DNA of 64,000 bases from Yeosuana marina (GTDB lineage: Bacteria; Bacteroidota; Bacteroidia; Flavobacteriales; Flavobacteriaceae): the NCBI RefSeq assembly GCF_011762485.1, contig NZ_JAAKGI010000014.1, positions 1 to 64,000 on the forward strand, read 5' to 3'. The position numbers were made by a program, and so were the translations under genes. The notes under the pieces are model-generated. The model was not told where the DNA came from and searched no databases. It worked only from the letters and a program-made list of their open reading frames with translations. Shown here piece by piece: positions 22,185 to 31,376 of the stretch. Every line of letters begins with the position of its first letter. Within the stretch, counting starts at the first letter, position 1.

Positions 22185-24074
22185 TCACTTTTCTGGTAAA
22201 ACACATTCATTCGTTTTCTTTCTTAAAATAGGTTCTAATCCAAATTCTAAAGTTTGTTTCATTACTTTAGAATCATCTTTGTGACATTGCAAACAGGCAC
22301 CAACCAAAAGCATCCGTTTTTGTTCTTCAACATTAAAAGGTCTAAAATCGGTTCTGGTTGAATTAACAACATCTTTGTTAACGTTTTTCAAGAATGGAAT
22401 CCATGCATCTTCGGGTAAATCATCATTAGGGTTCAACGCGTATTCAGGAGTAAAAATCCAAGTTCCTTTTCCTTCATTCATATCGTAAACTAAAGAGCCC
22501 ATGCCAAAACCTAAAGTAGCAGAATTGGCGTGACACGATTTACAATCTCTAACCTCTTTTGTGGTAGTATGAGGCGAATTAGGGGCATAGAGTCTGTGGA
22601 AAGAAACATCAGTATCTGGTTTACCAACAAAACTTCCTTTATCAATCGTTAAAATCATTCCGGGAATCGCTGGCTCAATACTGTTTTTTCCATCGTGTTC
22701 TCTAACCCCTAATGCTGGTTGGGACGATGAAAATTCGGCAACATATTCTTTCCATTGTCCTATTACATATGTTTTATCTAATAAATCAAAAGCTCTGGGT
22801 TCGTTGGCATCATATTGGTTGTGGCACCCAATACAACGGGACGTCCATGACGAATGGCACGCGCTACAAGTTACATTTTGATGCGCTATATCTCTTGAAC
22901 AAACCTCTGATTGTGGATTTAAAGGATGTAAACTACCATCGTTTTTACTAATTAAAAAGGCATTTCCAGTAGAATCTATGTAGGTGTTCACTAATGGATG
23001 ACCATCTTTTTTAGCAACTATAATCTCTTTATCAGAATGGCTATAGTCCCGATGTAAAAACACCAAAAGACTTTCAGTATCTAAGGAATCATAAGGAATG
23101 GTATTAGGCTGTTCTTTAAAATGGCAATCGCTGCATTGTAAAGCTACAGCATCCTCTTCATGAGTATAATTTTTCCCAGTCCCCATAACTTCATGAGATG
23201 AATGACAATCAATACATAATAATCCCTTGGCATGATGTACATCGTCTTCCATATGTTTATAAACGCGCTTGTCTTCTAAAACAGTGTAGTCATTATTATT
23301 GATAATATCTTCTTCGTTTAGTAAGGTTTCTTGTAAGCCTTCATAATTTGTTGAAATTCTACTAGATCTGCTATGGCAGCCAAAACAATGGGTGTTATTA
23401 ACAAAAATATTAGTTGAAGGATGAAATTTTGGTAATTCCTTTTTGTTGGAAGTTAAATAAGTTTCAAAATCATTTTTAGCTTCAACCGAATAATTTAAGT
23501 GACAAGCATTACAGCCACCACCACGACTTAATTGAGTTATTTCACCATATTCTGTTTTTTCAGCACCTAAATGGCAATTGGCACATAAATCTCTTAAATG
23601 TTTATCTGCTGCAGAATTTTTTAGGTTTTTTATATGAAATTGATGATTGGGGTCATCTGCTTCACCAAAAACGAATTTATCAATAGCCACAATACCACTA
23701 TTGGAAGTCATTAACGAAGAGTTAATTTTATTTAATTCTTCTACATGACATTTTCCACAAGTTTGTTTAGCATCAGAAAGGTTGCCAGGAATCAAAATCA
23801 TGCCTTTGTGAGCGACTTCTTTATTCGTAGAAGTAATATTTCCTAAATGGCAACTAGAACAACCTATAAGTTCTGGATTATGATAATTTGAGTAGCCTGT
23901 TGTGTTTTGATGACACTGTAAACAAGATTCATTTTTACCTACTTTAATATCAGTATAGTTAGTTTCGGAATTAATAACAGATTTAAAAATATCGCTTTTA
24001 AATAAATATAACGCTATAAAAATCAGTAAAATAACCACTGAAAAAAGGCCAAATATGAAGTGTTTTTTTTTCAT
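22185..24074 (-). CDS. Dodecaheme c-type cytochrome, membrane-anchored
   Basis: A 629-residue exported protein. The N-terminal KKKHFIFGLFSVVILLIFIALYLF is an uncleaved signal anchor. Twelve CxxCH heme-binding motifs are visible: CLQCH, CSSCH, CGKCH, CANCH, CNACH, CFGCH, CIDCH, CSDCH, CSACH, CIGCH, CKSCH and CLQCH. The C-terminal half resembles the octaheme tetrathionate-reductase/cytochrome c3-like families. It is transcribed divergently from the Psr/Phs-like molybdoenzyme operon across a 183 bp shared promoter region. It probably acts as the periplasmic electron carrier of that enzyme. Confidence 0.92.
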   Translation of the reverse strand: MKKKHFIFGLFSVVILLIFIALYLFKSDIFKSVINSETNYTDIKVGKNESCLQCHQNTTGYSNYHNPELIGCSSCHLGNITSTNKEVAHKGMILIPGNLSDAKQTCGKCHVEELNKINSSLMTSNSGIVAIDKFVFGEADDPNHQFHIKNLKNSAADKHLRDLCANCHLGAEKTEYGEITQLSRGGGCNACHLNYSVEAKNDFETYLTSNKKELPKFHPSTNIFVNNTHCFGCHSRSSRISTNYEGLQETLLNEEDIINNNDYTVLEDKRVYKHMEDDVHHAKGLLCIDCHSSHEVMGTGKNYTHEEDAVALQCSDCHFKEQPNTIPYDSLDTESLLVFLHRDYSHSDKEIIVAKKDGHPLVNTYIDSTGNAFLISKNDGSLHPLNPQSEVCSRDIAHQNVTCSACHSSWTSRCIGCHNQYDANEPRAFDLLDKTYVIGQWKEYVAEFSSSQPALGVREHDGKNSIEPAIPGMILTIDKGSFVGKPDTDVSFHRLYAPNSPHTTTKEVRDCKSCHANSATLGFGMGSLVYDMNEGKGTWIFTPEYALNPNDDLPEDAWIPFLKNVNKDVVNSTRTDFRPFNVEEQKRMLLVGACLQCHKDDSKVMKQTLEFGLEPILRKKTNECVLPEK

Positions 24075-24157
24075 TAAATGAGTTGTTATTCAAAGTTACA
24101 ACATTTTAAAATGCAAATTATTTAAAACCTACTGATACATTAATTTTTTTAGACTTG

Positions 24158-24173
24158 TGTAACAAATGTTACA
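24158..24173. promoter_or_regulatory. Crp/Fnr-type palindrome 1, divergent promoter
   Basis: TGTAACAAATGTTACA, 7+2+7 palindrome (TGTAACA, TGTTACA). It lies between the cytochrome and molybdoenzyme genes, about 85 bp before each. Spacing and symmetry fit a Crp/Fnr-family dimer site; a Crp-family gene (30687) closes the operon. Confidence 0.6.
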
Positions 24174-24189
24174 TATAAAACATTGATTT

Positions 24190-24205
24190 TATGACATTTA
24201 TCATA
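24190..24205. promoter_or_regulatory. Crp/Fnr-type palindrome 2, molybdoenzyme promoter
   Basis: TATGACATTTATCATA with half sites TATGA and TCATA. A TATCTTTA element resembling TAnnTTTG lies near 24227-24234, so the centre would be at about -42 relative to the start of transcription, typical of activator sites. A near-copy, ATGACATTTGTCAT, is at 33841-33854. Confidence 0.6.
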
Positions 24206-24257
24206 CTATTAAAACGCTTTTACAAATATCTTTACTGCTGTAAAAACATTTAAAGTT

Positions 24258-26501
24258 ATGACCACTTCAAGACGAAAATTTATTAAAATTTCTGCCTTAG
24301 GTTTAGGAGGATTAGCAACAACTTCCAGTGCATTTAAAATGTTTGGTGTAAATTCCTATTTAGATGCCGCTGTTAAAGAAAACATTGCTAAAAAATTTAT
24401 AAGATCTGCTACCTATTGCGAAGTATGCTTTTGGAAATGTGCTGCTTGGGCTTATACTGATGAAGAAGGCTCTATTAAAAAAATTATAGGAAATGAAGAT
24501 GATACACACTGTAACGGACGCCTTTGCCCAAGAGGAACAGGTGGTGTAGGTATGTATAGTGACGAGGACAGATTAAAAACTCCATTAATTAGAACTACAA
24601 TTAACGGTGAAGAAACCTATAGAGAGGCAAGTTGGGAAGAAGCCCTTGATTTAATAGCTTCAAAATTTAAAGATATTAAAGAAATGTACGGTCCTGAGTC
24701 GTTTGCATTGCTTAAACACGGTTCACCAGGAAGTCATTTAGAACATTTGTTTAAAGCCTATGGATCTGATACGATTGCAGAACCCGCGTACGCACAATGT
24801 AGAGGACCAAGGGAGACCGGATTTGGATTAACCTTTGGGTCTTGGGTAGGATCTCCCGAACCAACAGACATAAGGGATACTAAATGTTTAGTGCTTATAG
24901 GTTCTCATATTGGTGAGAATATGCATAATTCTCAAGTTCAAGAAATGTCAGACGCTATTGATAATGGAGCAACAATCATTACGGTTGATCCAAGATTATC
25001 AACAGCAGCGAGTAAATCAAAACACTGGTTAGCAATTAAACCGGCAACGGATATCGCTTTATTATTATCATGGATGCACGTCTTGATAGAAGAAGGCTTA
25101 TATAATAAAAAGTATGTTGAACAATATACTTTAGGATTTGATCAATTAAAACAACATGTAAAACCATTTACACCAGAATGGGCCTATGGCATTACAACCA
25201 TAAAACCAGACGAAATTAGAAAAACAGCACGTATTATGGCTGCAGCTGCACCGTCGGTAATTGTTCATCCAGGAAGACATGTAGTTTGGTATGGAGATGA
25301 TTCACAACGTGAACGTGCCATAGCAATTTTAAATGGTTTGTTAGGCTCATGGGGTAACAGAGGAGGTTTTTATTTTAAAGAAAGTCTTAAAGTTCCTAAA
25401 TTTCCTCATCCAGAGTATCCAGAACCAAAATGGGGTTGGGAAGAAATTGGAGAGAAATATCCGTTTGCTCAAATGGGTATTACGTCTGAAATAGTAAAAG
25501 CAACACTGAAAAGTGAAGAAAGTGACTATCCAATAAAAGCGTGGATGGTTGCAGGAACTAATTTGATAAATACCTTACCAGAACGTGAAAAAACAATACA
25601 AGCCATTAATGAAGTTGAGTTTTTAGTGGTTATTGATACCATGCCAATGGAAATTACAGGGTATGCTGATGTAGTTCTTCCAGAGTGCACGTATTTAGAG
25701 CGATACGATGGTATAAGGTCAGCAACTAACAGAACGCCTTCTATAGCCGTTAGAGTCCCTGCTGTTAAGCCTAAATACGATTCTAAACCAGCTTGGTGGA
25801 TTAGTAAACAAATTGGAGAACGCTTAGGCTTAGGAGATTATTTTAATTACAATGATTTTGAAGAAGTTATTGAATGGCAGCTTAATAAATTGGGAACTTC
25901 TTTAGATGAAATGAAAAAGATAGGTGTAAAAAACTTTGAAAGAACATCTGGTCCATTATTTTTAGAAGAAGGACAAGAGTATGAATTTTATACACCAAGT
26001 GGAAAAATCGAATTCTATTCACAACAGTTGGCAAATAAAGGATTTGACCCTATGCCGGTTTATACAAGGCATCCAGAACCACCACAAGGTTTTTATAGGT
26101 TAAACTATGGAAGATCGCCTATGCATACCTTTAGTAGAACGATAAATAATCCAAATTTAAGTGATTTAAAAAGTGAAAATACGCTTTGGGTAAATCCTAA
26201 AGTGGCTAGAATACTTGGATTGAAAAAATATCAAGAAGTCTGGTTAAAAAATCAAGATGGTATTGTATCTACGTTTTCAATAAAAGTTAGAATAACAGAA
26301 CGAATAAGATGGGATTCTGTATATATGTATCATGGATTTGGTCATAACGACAAAAAACTATCAAGAGCCTTTGGTAAAGGAGTAAGTGATACCGAATTAA
26401 TTTCACAAACAGTTATTGATCCAATTATGGGAGGTACTGGACTTCGAGGTAATTTTGTTTCAATATTAACTGAAAACCCACATAAAACTTCAGAGATATG
26501 A
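24258..26501 (+). CDS. Molybdopterin oxidoreductase, Psr/Phs-like catalytic subunit
   Basis: A 747-residue DMSO-reductase family enzyme exported by the Tat system (signal TSRRKFIKISALGLGG). The FS0 [4Fe-4S] site is Cys54, Cys57, Cys61 and Cys90 (CEVCFWKC ... CPRG). AYAQCRGPRETG gives Cys181 as likely Mo ligand, as in polysulfide and thiosulfate reductases. Bis-MGD binding stretches follow (VLIGSHIGENMHN, TVDPRLSTAASKSKHWL, PGRHVVWYGDD). The operon has FeS and NrfD subunits and sulfur genes, so the substrate is probably a sulfur compound such as polysulfide, thiosulfate, tetrathionate or sulfite. Direction of the reaction cannot be told. It overlaps the next gene by 4 bp (ATGA). Confidence 0.9.
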   Translation: MTTSRRKFIKISALGLGGLATTSSAFKMFGVNSYLDAAVKENIAKKFIRSATYCEVCFWKCAAWAYTDEEGSIKKIIGNEDDTHCNGRLCPRGTGGVGMYSDEDRLKTPLIRTTINGEETYREASWEEALDLIASKFKDIKEMYGPESFALLKHGSPGSHLEHLFKAYGSDTIAEPAYAQCRGPRETGFGLTFGSWVGSPEPTDIRDTKCLVLIGSHIGENMHNSQVQEMSDAIDNGATIITVDPRLSTAASKSKHWLAIKPATDIALLLSWMHVLIEEGLYNKKYVEQYTLGFDQLKQHVKPFTPEWAYGITTIKPDEIRKTARIMAAAAPSVIVHPGRHVVWYGDDSQRERAIAILNGLLGSWGNRGGFYFKESLKVPKFPHPEYPEPKWGWEEIGEKYPFAQMGITSEIVKATLKSEESDYPIKAWMVAGTNLINTLPEREKTIQAINEVEFLVVIDTMPMEITGYADVVLPECTYLERYDGIRSATNRTPSIAVRVPAVKPKYDSKPAWWISKQIGERLGLGDYFNYNDFEEVIEWQLNKLGTSLDEMKKIGVKNFERTSGPLFLEEGQEYEFYTPSGKIEFYSQQLANKGFDPMPVYTRHPEPPQGFYRLNYGRSPMHTFSRTINNPNLSDLKSENTLWVNPKVARILGLKKYQEVWLKNQDGIVSTFSIKVRITERIRWDSVYMYHGFGHNDKKLSRAFGKGVSDTELISQTVIDPIMGGTGLRGNFVSILTENPHKTSEI

Positions 26502-27031
26502 GATATGCAATGGTAATAGACACTTTAAAATGTGTCGGATGTAGTGATTGCGTTGTGGCTTGTCAAACAGAAAATGACGTACCACATGGGTATTGTAGAG
26601 ACTGGATTACAGAAACTGTAAATGGGTCATATCCAAGTGTAGAGTTAGAATTAAAATCAGAACGTTGCAATCATTGTGATAATGCGCCATGTGTTAGATG
26701 TTGTCCAACAGGTGCAAGCCATATTGTTGAGGGTGGTGTTGTTTTAGTAACGGCTAATGAATGTATTGGTTGCGGAGCTTGTATTGAATCTTGTCCCTAC
26801 GATGCACGTTATCAGCATCCTGATGGCTATGTAGATAAATGTACATTCTGTCATCATAGATTAGAAAAAGGTCAGCTTCCAGCTTGTGTGTCTGTTTGTC
26901 CTACAAAGTGTATGTATTTTGGAGATTTAGATAATCCTAATAGCGAAGTTTCACAATTATTAAAAAACAGAAAATACAAAACGTTAGCACCTGAAGCAGG
27001 AACTAATCCTCATGTATTTTACTTAATTTAA
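26498..27031 (+). CDS. Four-cluster ferredoxin subunit (PsrB/PhsB-like)
   Basis: A 177-residue electron-transfer subunit with four [4Fe-4S] binding motifs: CVGCSDCVVAC, CNHCDNAPCVRCCP, CIGCGACIESCP and CTFCHHRL...ACVSVCPTKC. It has no signal peptide and would travel with the Tat-exported catalytic subunit, linking it to the NrfD membrane subunit. Overlap with the upstream gene and 12 bp gap to nrfD-like gene show one operon. Confidence 0.95.
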   Translation: MRYAMVIDTLKCVGCSDCVVACQTENDVPHGYCRDWITETVNGSYPSVELELKSERCNHCDNAPCVRCCPTGASHIVEGGVVLVTANECIGCGACIESCPYDARYQHPDGYVDKCTFCHHRLEKGQLPACVSVCPTKCMYFGDLDNPNSEVSQLLKNRKYKTLAPEAGTNPHVFYLI

Positions 27032-27043
27032 AGTATCAATATT

Positions 27044-28003
27044 ATGCAAGAAGAATTATTTACAAGCGGGAGACATATTCCACATATAGATCCTTCATTA
27101 GAAATATGGCATTGGCCAATTGCTGTCTATTTATTTTTAGGTGGATTAGCAGCAGGAATCTTGTTTTTTGCAGCGCTATTTTATGTTTTAGGTAAGGATA
27201 AAGACTATCCGGCAGCTGTTAAAATAACTTCTATTATTCCTCCAATCGCCTTGTCATTAGGTTTATTGGCTTTGGTTTACGATTTAACACATCCATTATT
27301 TACTTGGCAGTTATACACAACATTTAGAATTGAGTCTCCAATGTCATGGGGCGCTTGGGTATTATTAATTGTAACACCTTTATCATTTCTTTGGACATTT
27401 AGTTATTATAGAGAATCTTTTGGGAATATCGAATCTAAATTAAATCTGTTTAGACGATTTAAATTCTTGAATACATTTGAAGCGTTTGTTATTAAAAATA
27501 GAATAAATATCGCTTACGCATTAATTCCTTTATCTTTAATACTTGGTGTTTATACAGGTATTTTACTATCTGCTTTTAATGCCAGACCACTTTGGAATAA
27601 TGCTATTCTTGGTCCGTTGTTTTTAACCTCTGGACTTTCAACAGGAGCTGCAGCTATCATCTTGTTATCAAAGAGCGTCCAAGAAAGACATTTATTTGGC
27701 AGAATCGACTTAGGGTTAATTATTGTTGAATTAGCTTTAATTGTTCATATGATTATGGGCTATTATGCAGGCTCTCAAGTACAATTAGAAGCGATGGAAC
27801 TACTTGTAGGAGGAGATTTTACGTTAATGTTCTTTGGCTTTGTAGTTTTATTAGGGTTATTAGTACCTGCAATACTAGAATTAATAGAACTTATAGGTTA
27901 TAAAGTGCCTGTTGTAGTACCAGCACTCTTGGTAATTATTGGCGGACTCATTTTTAGATTTGTCATGATAGAAGCAGGTCAGTTAACTAGATATCTTTAT
28001 TAA
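27044..28003 (+). CDS. NrfD/PsrC-family membrane quinone-interacting subunit
   Basis: A 319-residue protein with about eight membrane helices, family NrfD/PsrC. It exchanges electrons between the quinone pool and the FeS subunit. WHWPIAVYLFLGGLAAGILFFAALFYVLG is the usual N-terminal helix pattern of PsrC-like proteins. It completes a Psr-type three-subunit complex with the two preceding genes. Confidence 0.93.
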   Translation: MQEELFTSGRHIPHIDPSLEIWHWPIAVYLFLGGLAAGILFFAALFYVLGKDKDYPAAVKITSIIPPIALSLGLLALVYDLTHPLFTWQLYTTFRIESPMSWGAWVLLIVTPLSFLWTFSYYRESFGNIESKLNLFRRFKFLNTFEAFVIKNRINIAYALIPLSLILGVYTGILLSAFNARPLWNNAILGPLFLTSGLSTGAAAIILLSKSVQERHLFGRIDLGLIIVELALIVHMIMGYYAGSQVQLEAMELLVGGDFTLMFFGFVVLLGLLVPAILELIELIGYKVPVVVPALLVIIGGLIFRFVMIEAGQLTRYLY

Positions 28004-28014
28004 AATTATAAATT

Positions 28015-28545
28015 ATGAAGACAGACAACAAAACAAATAGTCATGTGTATTGGAATCCATATTTTGGTGGGTTCTTATTAGGGATTATAATCATTTTCAC
28101 CTTTTATTTAACAGGAAGAGGCTTGGGAGCAAGTGGTGCTATGAAGAGTAGCGTCGTTGCAATAGTTGATGAAGTAGCTCCAACACATGCTGAAAATAAT
28201 GCTTATTACAGTAAGTTTATAAGTGAAGAAGATACACCAATGAACACTTGGTTAGTTTTTGAAGCATTAGGTGTTTTAATAGGCGCATTTATATCTGGAG
28301 GATTAGCTGGTAGAATTAGATGGAGAGTTCAACATTCTCCAAAAATAACAAGTAAACGACGACTTGTTTTTGCTCTTGGCGGCGGAATAATGTTTGGACT
28401 AGGAGCTCAAATTGCTAGAGGCTGTACCAGTGGTGCAGCACTTAGTGGAATGGCAGTATTATCAACAGGCGGATTTATAACCATGTTGGCCATTTTTGGA
28501 TCGGCTTATGCCTTTGCTTATTTCTTTAGAAAAAATTGGATTTAA
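28015..28545 (+). CDS. YeeE/YedE-family sulfur transporter, first half
   Basis: A 176-residue membrane protein with about four to five helices. ALGGGIMFGLGAQIARGCTSGAALSGMAVLSTGGF contains the conserved Cys of this family, which in YeeE (TsuA) passes thiosulfate across the membrane by Cys contacts. The helix-loop-helix unit is half the length of full YeeE; the next gene supplies the other half, as in PmpAB-type pairs. Operon gap of 11 bp from nrfD-like gene. Confidence 0.85.
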   Translation: MKTDNKTNSHVYWNPYFGGFLLGIIIIFTFYLTGRGLGASGAMKSSVVAIVDEVAPTHAENNAYYSKFISEEDTPMNTWLVFEALGVLIGAFISGGLAGRIRWRVQHSPKITSKRRLVFALGGGIMFGLGAQIARGCTSGAALSGMAVLSTGGFITMLAIFGSAYAFAYFFRKNWI

Positions 28546-28566
28546 ATTAAATTAAAAAATAAAATT

Positions 28567-29157
28567 ATGGGACCTTTAATTCCTAACGGTATAATCTCAA
28601 TGGAGTGGGATAGTATCATAGCCATTTTTATTGGTATTTGTTTCGGATTCGTTTTAGAATCTTCAGGATTTTCATCATCAAGAAAACTTGCTGGTGTATT
28701 TTACGGTTACGATTTTGCCGTGTTAAAAGTATTTTTTACTGCAGCAGCAGTTTCTGTAATAGGTATTTATTATATGGACTACCTGGGCTATTTAGACGTT
28801 AGTCAGTTATATGTTCACCCTACATATTTATGGGGAGCAATAGTTGGTGGTATTATTATGGGAGTAGGCTTTGTTGCGGGTGGTTTTTGTCCAGGAACAA
28901 GTTTATGCGCAGTTGCTATAGGTAAACTAGATGCTTGGATTTATGTACTTGGAATTATGGTAGGCGTATTTATTTTTTCTGAACTATATTCATTCTTTGA
29001 ACCTATTTATGATGGAGATTTTTTAGGAAATATAACCTTAATGGATTCATTTAATTGGAATCCGTATTGGATCATATTTGGTTTTTCCATTATTGCTGTT
29101 GTTGCATTTGCAGTATCAGATATGGTTAGAAAACGAGTTAAAAAAATATTTTATTAA
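28567..29157 (+). CDS. YeeE/YedE-family sulfur transporter, second half
   Basis: A 196-residue membrane protein related to the preceding gene. GVGFVAGGFCPGTSLCAVAIGKLDAW carries two Cys in the pore motif. It has about five helices. Together the two halves probably import or export a reduced sulfur species such as thiosulfate or persulfide sulfur for the Psr-like complex or the rhodanese-like proteins. Confidence 0.85.
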   Translation: MGPLIPNGIISMEWDSIIAIFIGICFGFVLESSGFSSSRKLAGVFYGYDFAVLKVFFTAAAVSVIGIYYMDYLGYLDVSQLYVHPTYLWGAIVGGIIMGVGFVAGGFCPGTSLCAVAIGKLDAWIYVLGIMVGVFIFSELYSFFEPIYDGDFLGNITLMDSFNWNPYWIIFGFSIIAVVAFAVSDMVRKRVKKIFY

Positions 29158-29174
29158 TTAAATAATAAATTAGG

Positions 29175-29837
29175 ATGGTTAAAAAAACGGTAGCCAAGGT
29201 TTTATCTTTCAGATATAAAATTCTTGCATTAATTCTTGTTTTGCTAGCAGGCGGACTGGTTGTATTACCAAAATATCAAAAGCAGAAAGGAATTAAATCT
29301 GAGCAATTATTAAGTAATGCTATTAGTCCTGAAAGATATATATCAACAGATCAATTAGCTGATAAAATAATAAATCAGGATCCTTCATTTATATTAATTG
29401 ATGTAAGAGATGAGGATAGTTATAATAACTATTCACTTCCTAATGCTTTAAATATTCCATTACAAAACTTATTAGATCAAGATTTTGAAGGCTATTTAAA
29501 TCAAAATCAATTTGATGTCATATTTTATTCAAACGATAATTTTTATGCAGATCAAGCTTGGGTATTGTGTGACAGATTGGGTTATAAAAACCTTCGGGTT
29601 TTAAATGGAGGTATTAATAAATGGTTTACAACTATTATTAACCCAACAGAACCAACAGAGACAATGTCTACAGAAGAATATAAATTGTATTCAACAAGAA
29701 AAGCAGCTAGTATGTTTTTTGGAGTTATGTATCCAGATCAGATGACGGCAGAAGACTCTAATTTAAATGTTCCTGTTCCAAAAAAAGTGATTACAGTTAA
29801 AAAGAAAAAGAAAAGAGCCGCTGAAGGTGGTTGTTGA
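29175..29837 (+). CDS. Membrane-anchored rhodanese-like protein 1 with Gly-Gly-Cys tail
   Basis: A 220-residue protein: N-terminal membrane helix (residues 15-31), a rhodanese fold (about 55-150; ILIDVRDEDSYNNYSLPNALNIPL, LRVLNGGINKW), then a linker and a Lys-rich tail ITVKKKKKRAAEGGC. The active-site loop that should read Y-C-x-x-G-x-R-S reads YSNDNFYADQAW, so the catalytic Cys is Ser119 and the domain cannot be a classical sulfurtransferase. The only other Cys is Cys132 apart from terminal Cys220. The tail is shared with the next gene. Predicted to be periplasmic with an N-terminal anchor. Confidence 0.85.
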   Translation: MVKKTVAKVLSFRYKILALILVLLAGGLVVLPKYQKQKGIKSEQLLSNAISPERYISTDQLADKIINQDPSFILIDVRDEDSYNNYSLPNALNIPLQNLLDQDFEGYLNQNQFDVIFYSNDNFYADQAWVLCDRLGYKNLRVLNGGINKWFTTIINPTEPTETMSTEEYKLYSTRKAASMFFGVMYPDQMTAEDSNLNVPVPKKVITVKKKKKRAAEGGC

Positions 29838-29960
29838 TTTTAAAACGTTATAAGTTATGAAATGTCTATTATAAATTTTATTTCCATCGCTATAAAAATA
29901 GGTATGGATAATTTAAAAAGGACATTACATCTTACTTCTAAAACAATAAATTAAAAACAG
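29838..29960. other. Spacer with hairpin between rhodanese-like genes
   Basis: No gene. TCCATCGCTAT ... ATAGGTATGGA near 29881-29911 can form an interrupted hairpin without a T tract, possibly an mRNA processing or stability element. Confidence 0.35.
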
Positions 29961-30578
29961 ATGAAAGAATTAGAAAAAGTAAAACGTATATCGATTGCTT
30001 CAACACTTTTTATACTAGCAGTAATTATAGGTGTTTTAACGTTTGAACGGCCTAAAAATATGTATGCTATAAATACCAAAGACACTTTGGAAAAATTAGT
30101 GGACAATGATTATCTAATGGCATTTAATGAAATCAATAAACCAGATATAGTGCTAATTGATGTAAGAAGCCAATATGAATACGAAAAAGGACATTTGGTA
30201 GATGCCATTAATATGCCTTCACCTGAGATTTTAAGTGAAGAGAACCAATCAATATTTATTGAGTTAAAAGATTCAAAAAAAACAGTGGTTATCTATGGTA
30301 AAACGCCAGAAGAAGCTAATATCCCTTTTTTAATGCTCTATCAATTAGGGTTTGATAATGTTAAGTTATTATCTGTAGATATTAGTTACTTGCAAAATAA
30401 GTTGGTTGCAAATACTGTAAATATTGAGAAACCTATTGCAGATATTAAAGCTTTCATAGATGAATCCATTAAAAACTCAAATTCATCTTCTACTGTTATT
30501 AAAAAAGTACAACCAGCACCAAAAAAAATAATAACGGTTAAAAAGAAAAAGAAAAAGCCGGTTGAAGGTGGGTGCTAA
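29961..30578 (+). CDS. Membrane-anchored rhodanese-like protein 2 with Gly-Gly-Cys tail
   Basis: A 205-residue paralogue of the preceding protein: membrane helix (residues 10-27), rhodanese fold (about 58-145; VLIDVRSQYEYEKGHLVDAINMP) and tail ITVKKKKKKPVEGGC. The active-site Cys position reads VIYGKTPEEAN, so it is Gly113. The C-terminal Cys205 is the only Cys in the protein. Such a lone terminal Cys after Gly-Gly on a flexible basic arm suggests a sulfur carrier or an attachment point rather than a sulfurtransferase, but this is inference. A terminator follows. Confidence 0.85.
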   Translation: MKELEKVKRISIASTLFILAVIIGVLTFERPKNMYAINTKDTLEKLVDNDYLMAFNEINKPDIVLIDVRSQYEYEKGHLVDAINMPSPEILSEENQSIFIELKDSKKTVVIYGKTPEEANIPFLMLYQLGFDNVKLLSVDISYLQNKLVANTVNIEKPIADIKAFIDESIKNSNSSSTVIKKVQPAPKKIITVKKKKKKPVEGGC

Positions 30579-30619
30579 TAGTTTTTAAAGTTATAAAAAA
30601 ATGATGTTTAAATATATAC

Positions 30620-30650
30620 AAAAGGACCTACTTTATTTGAGGTCCTTTTT
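30620..30650 (+). terminator. Terminator after rhodanese-like gene 2
   Basis: AAAAGGACCT ... AGGTCCTTTTTTT stem-loop with a T tract, closing the Psr-like operon before the crp-like gene. Confidence 0.85.
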
Positions 30651-30686
30651 TTCTTTTTGTTAAAATAATTTTTAATACCATTTCTG

Positions 30687-31340
30687 ATGAGAAACGATAA
30701 AATTCTTCGTGAAAAATTTATAAAATATTATTCACCAATTTTTGAAGAAGAACTCATCAAGCAAATTCTTGAAATTGGTAACTTTGATAAAATTAAAGCA
30801 GGAGAACTCTTAGTTGATATTGGGGATGATTTGACCCATATCCCTTTAATTTTTGAAGGAGCTGTTAAAGTCATTAGGCAAGCAAAAGAAGGTGGAGAAC
30901 TAGCCTTGTACTATTTAAAACCTGGAGACACTTGCGCTATTTCATTTATTAACTGTATAGAAACTAAGAAAAGTGTTTTTGAAGCTCTAATAGAGTCAGA
31001 TTTGGAAGCTGTTTTTGTTCCTGTTGATAAGATTGATGAGTGGCTTGTAAAATACAAATCATGGAGACGTTATATCATAGATAGTTATCATTTTAGGTTG
31101 ATGGGAATGTTAGAGTCTATTGATGATTTAGCATTTAAGGGTTTGCACGAACGCTTAATTAAATACTTGGTAGAAAAAGCTAATCGATCTAATAAAAAAA
31201 CGATACAAATTACACATCAAGAAATTGCAAATGATCTGAATACATCAAGAGTTGTGATTACCAGAATCATGAAACAATTACAAGATGAGGGAAAAATTAT
31301 CTCGACAAGAAATAAAATAAAGGTCTTAAGGTTGGATTAA
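30687..31340 (+). CDS. Crp/Fnr-family transcriptional regulator
   Basis: A 217-residue protein with an N-terminal cyclic-nucleotide-binding-like beta barrel (about 20-125) and a C-terminal winged helix (HQEIANDLNTSRVVITRIMKQLQDEGKI). The Cys cluster of oxygen-sensing Fnr is absent, so it is not an Fe-S sensor of that type. It follows the sulfur operon after a terminator and is the best local candidate to bind the palindromes at 24158 and 24190. Confidence 0.88.
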   Translation: MRNDKILREKFIKYYSPIFEEELIKQILEIGNFDKIKAGELLVDIGDDLTHIPLIFEGAVKVIRQAKEGGELALYYLKPGDTCAISFINCIETKKSVFEALIESDLEAVFVPVDKIDEWLVKYKSWRRYIIDSYHFRLMGMLESIDDLAFKGLHERLIKYLVEKANRSNKKTIQITHQEIANDLNTSRVVITRIMKQLQDEGKIISTRNKIKVLRLD

Positions 31341-31376
31341 GTAAAGATTTTAGCTCAGTTCTTTGTTGTGCTTTTG

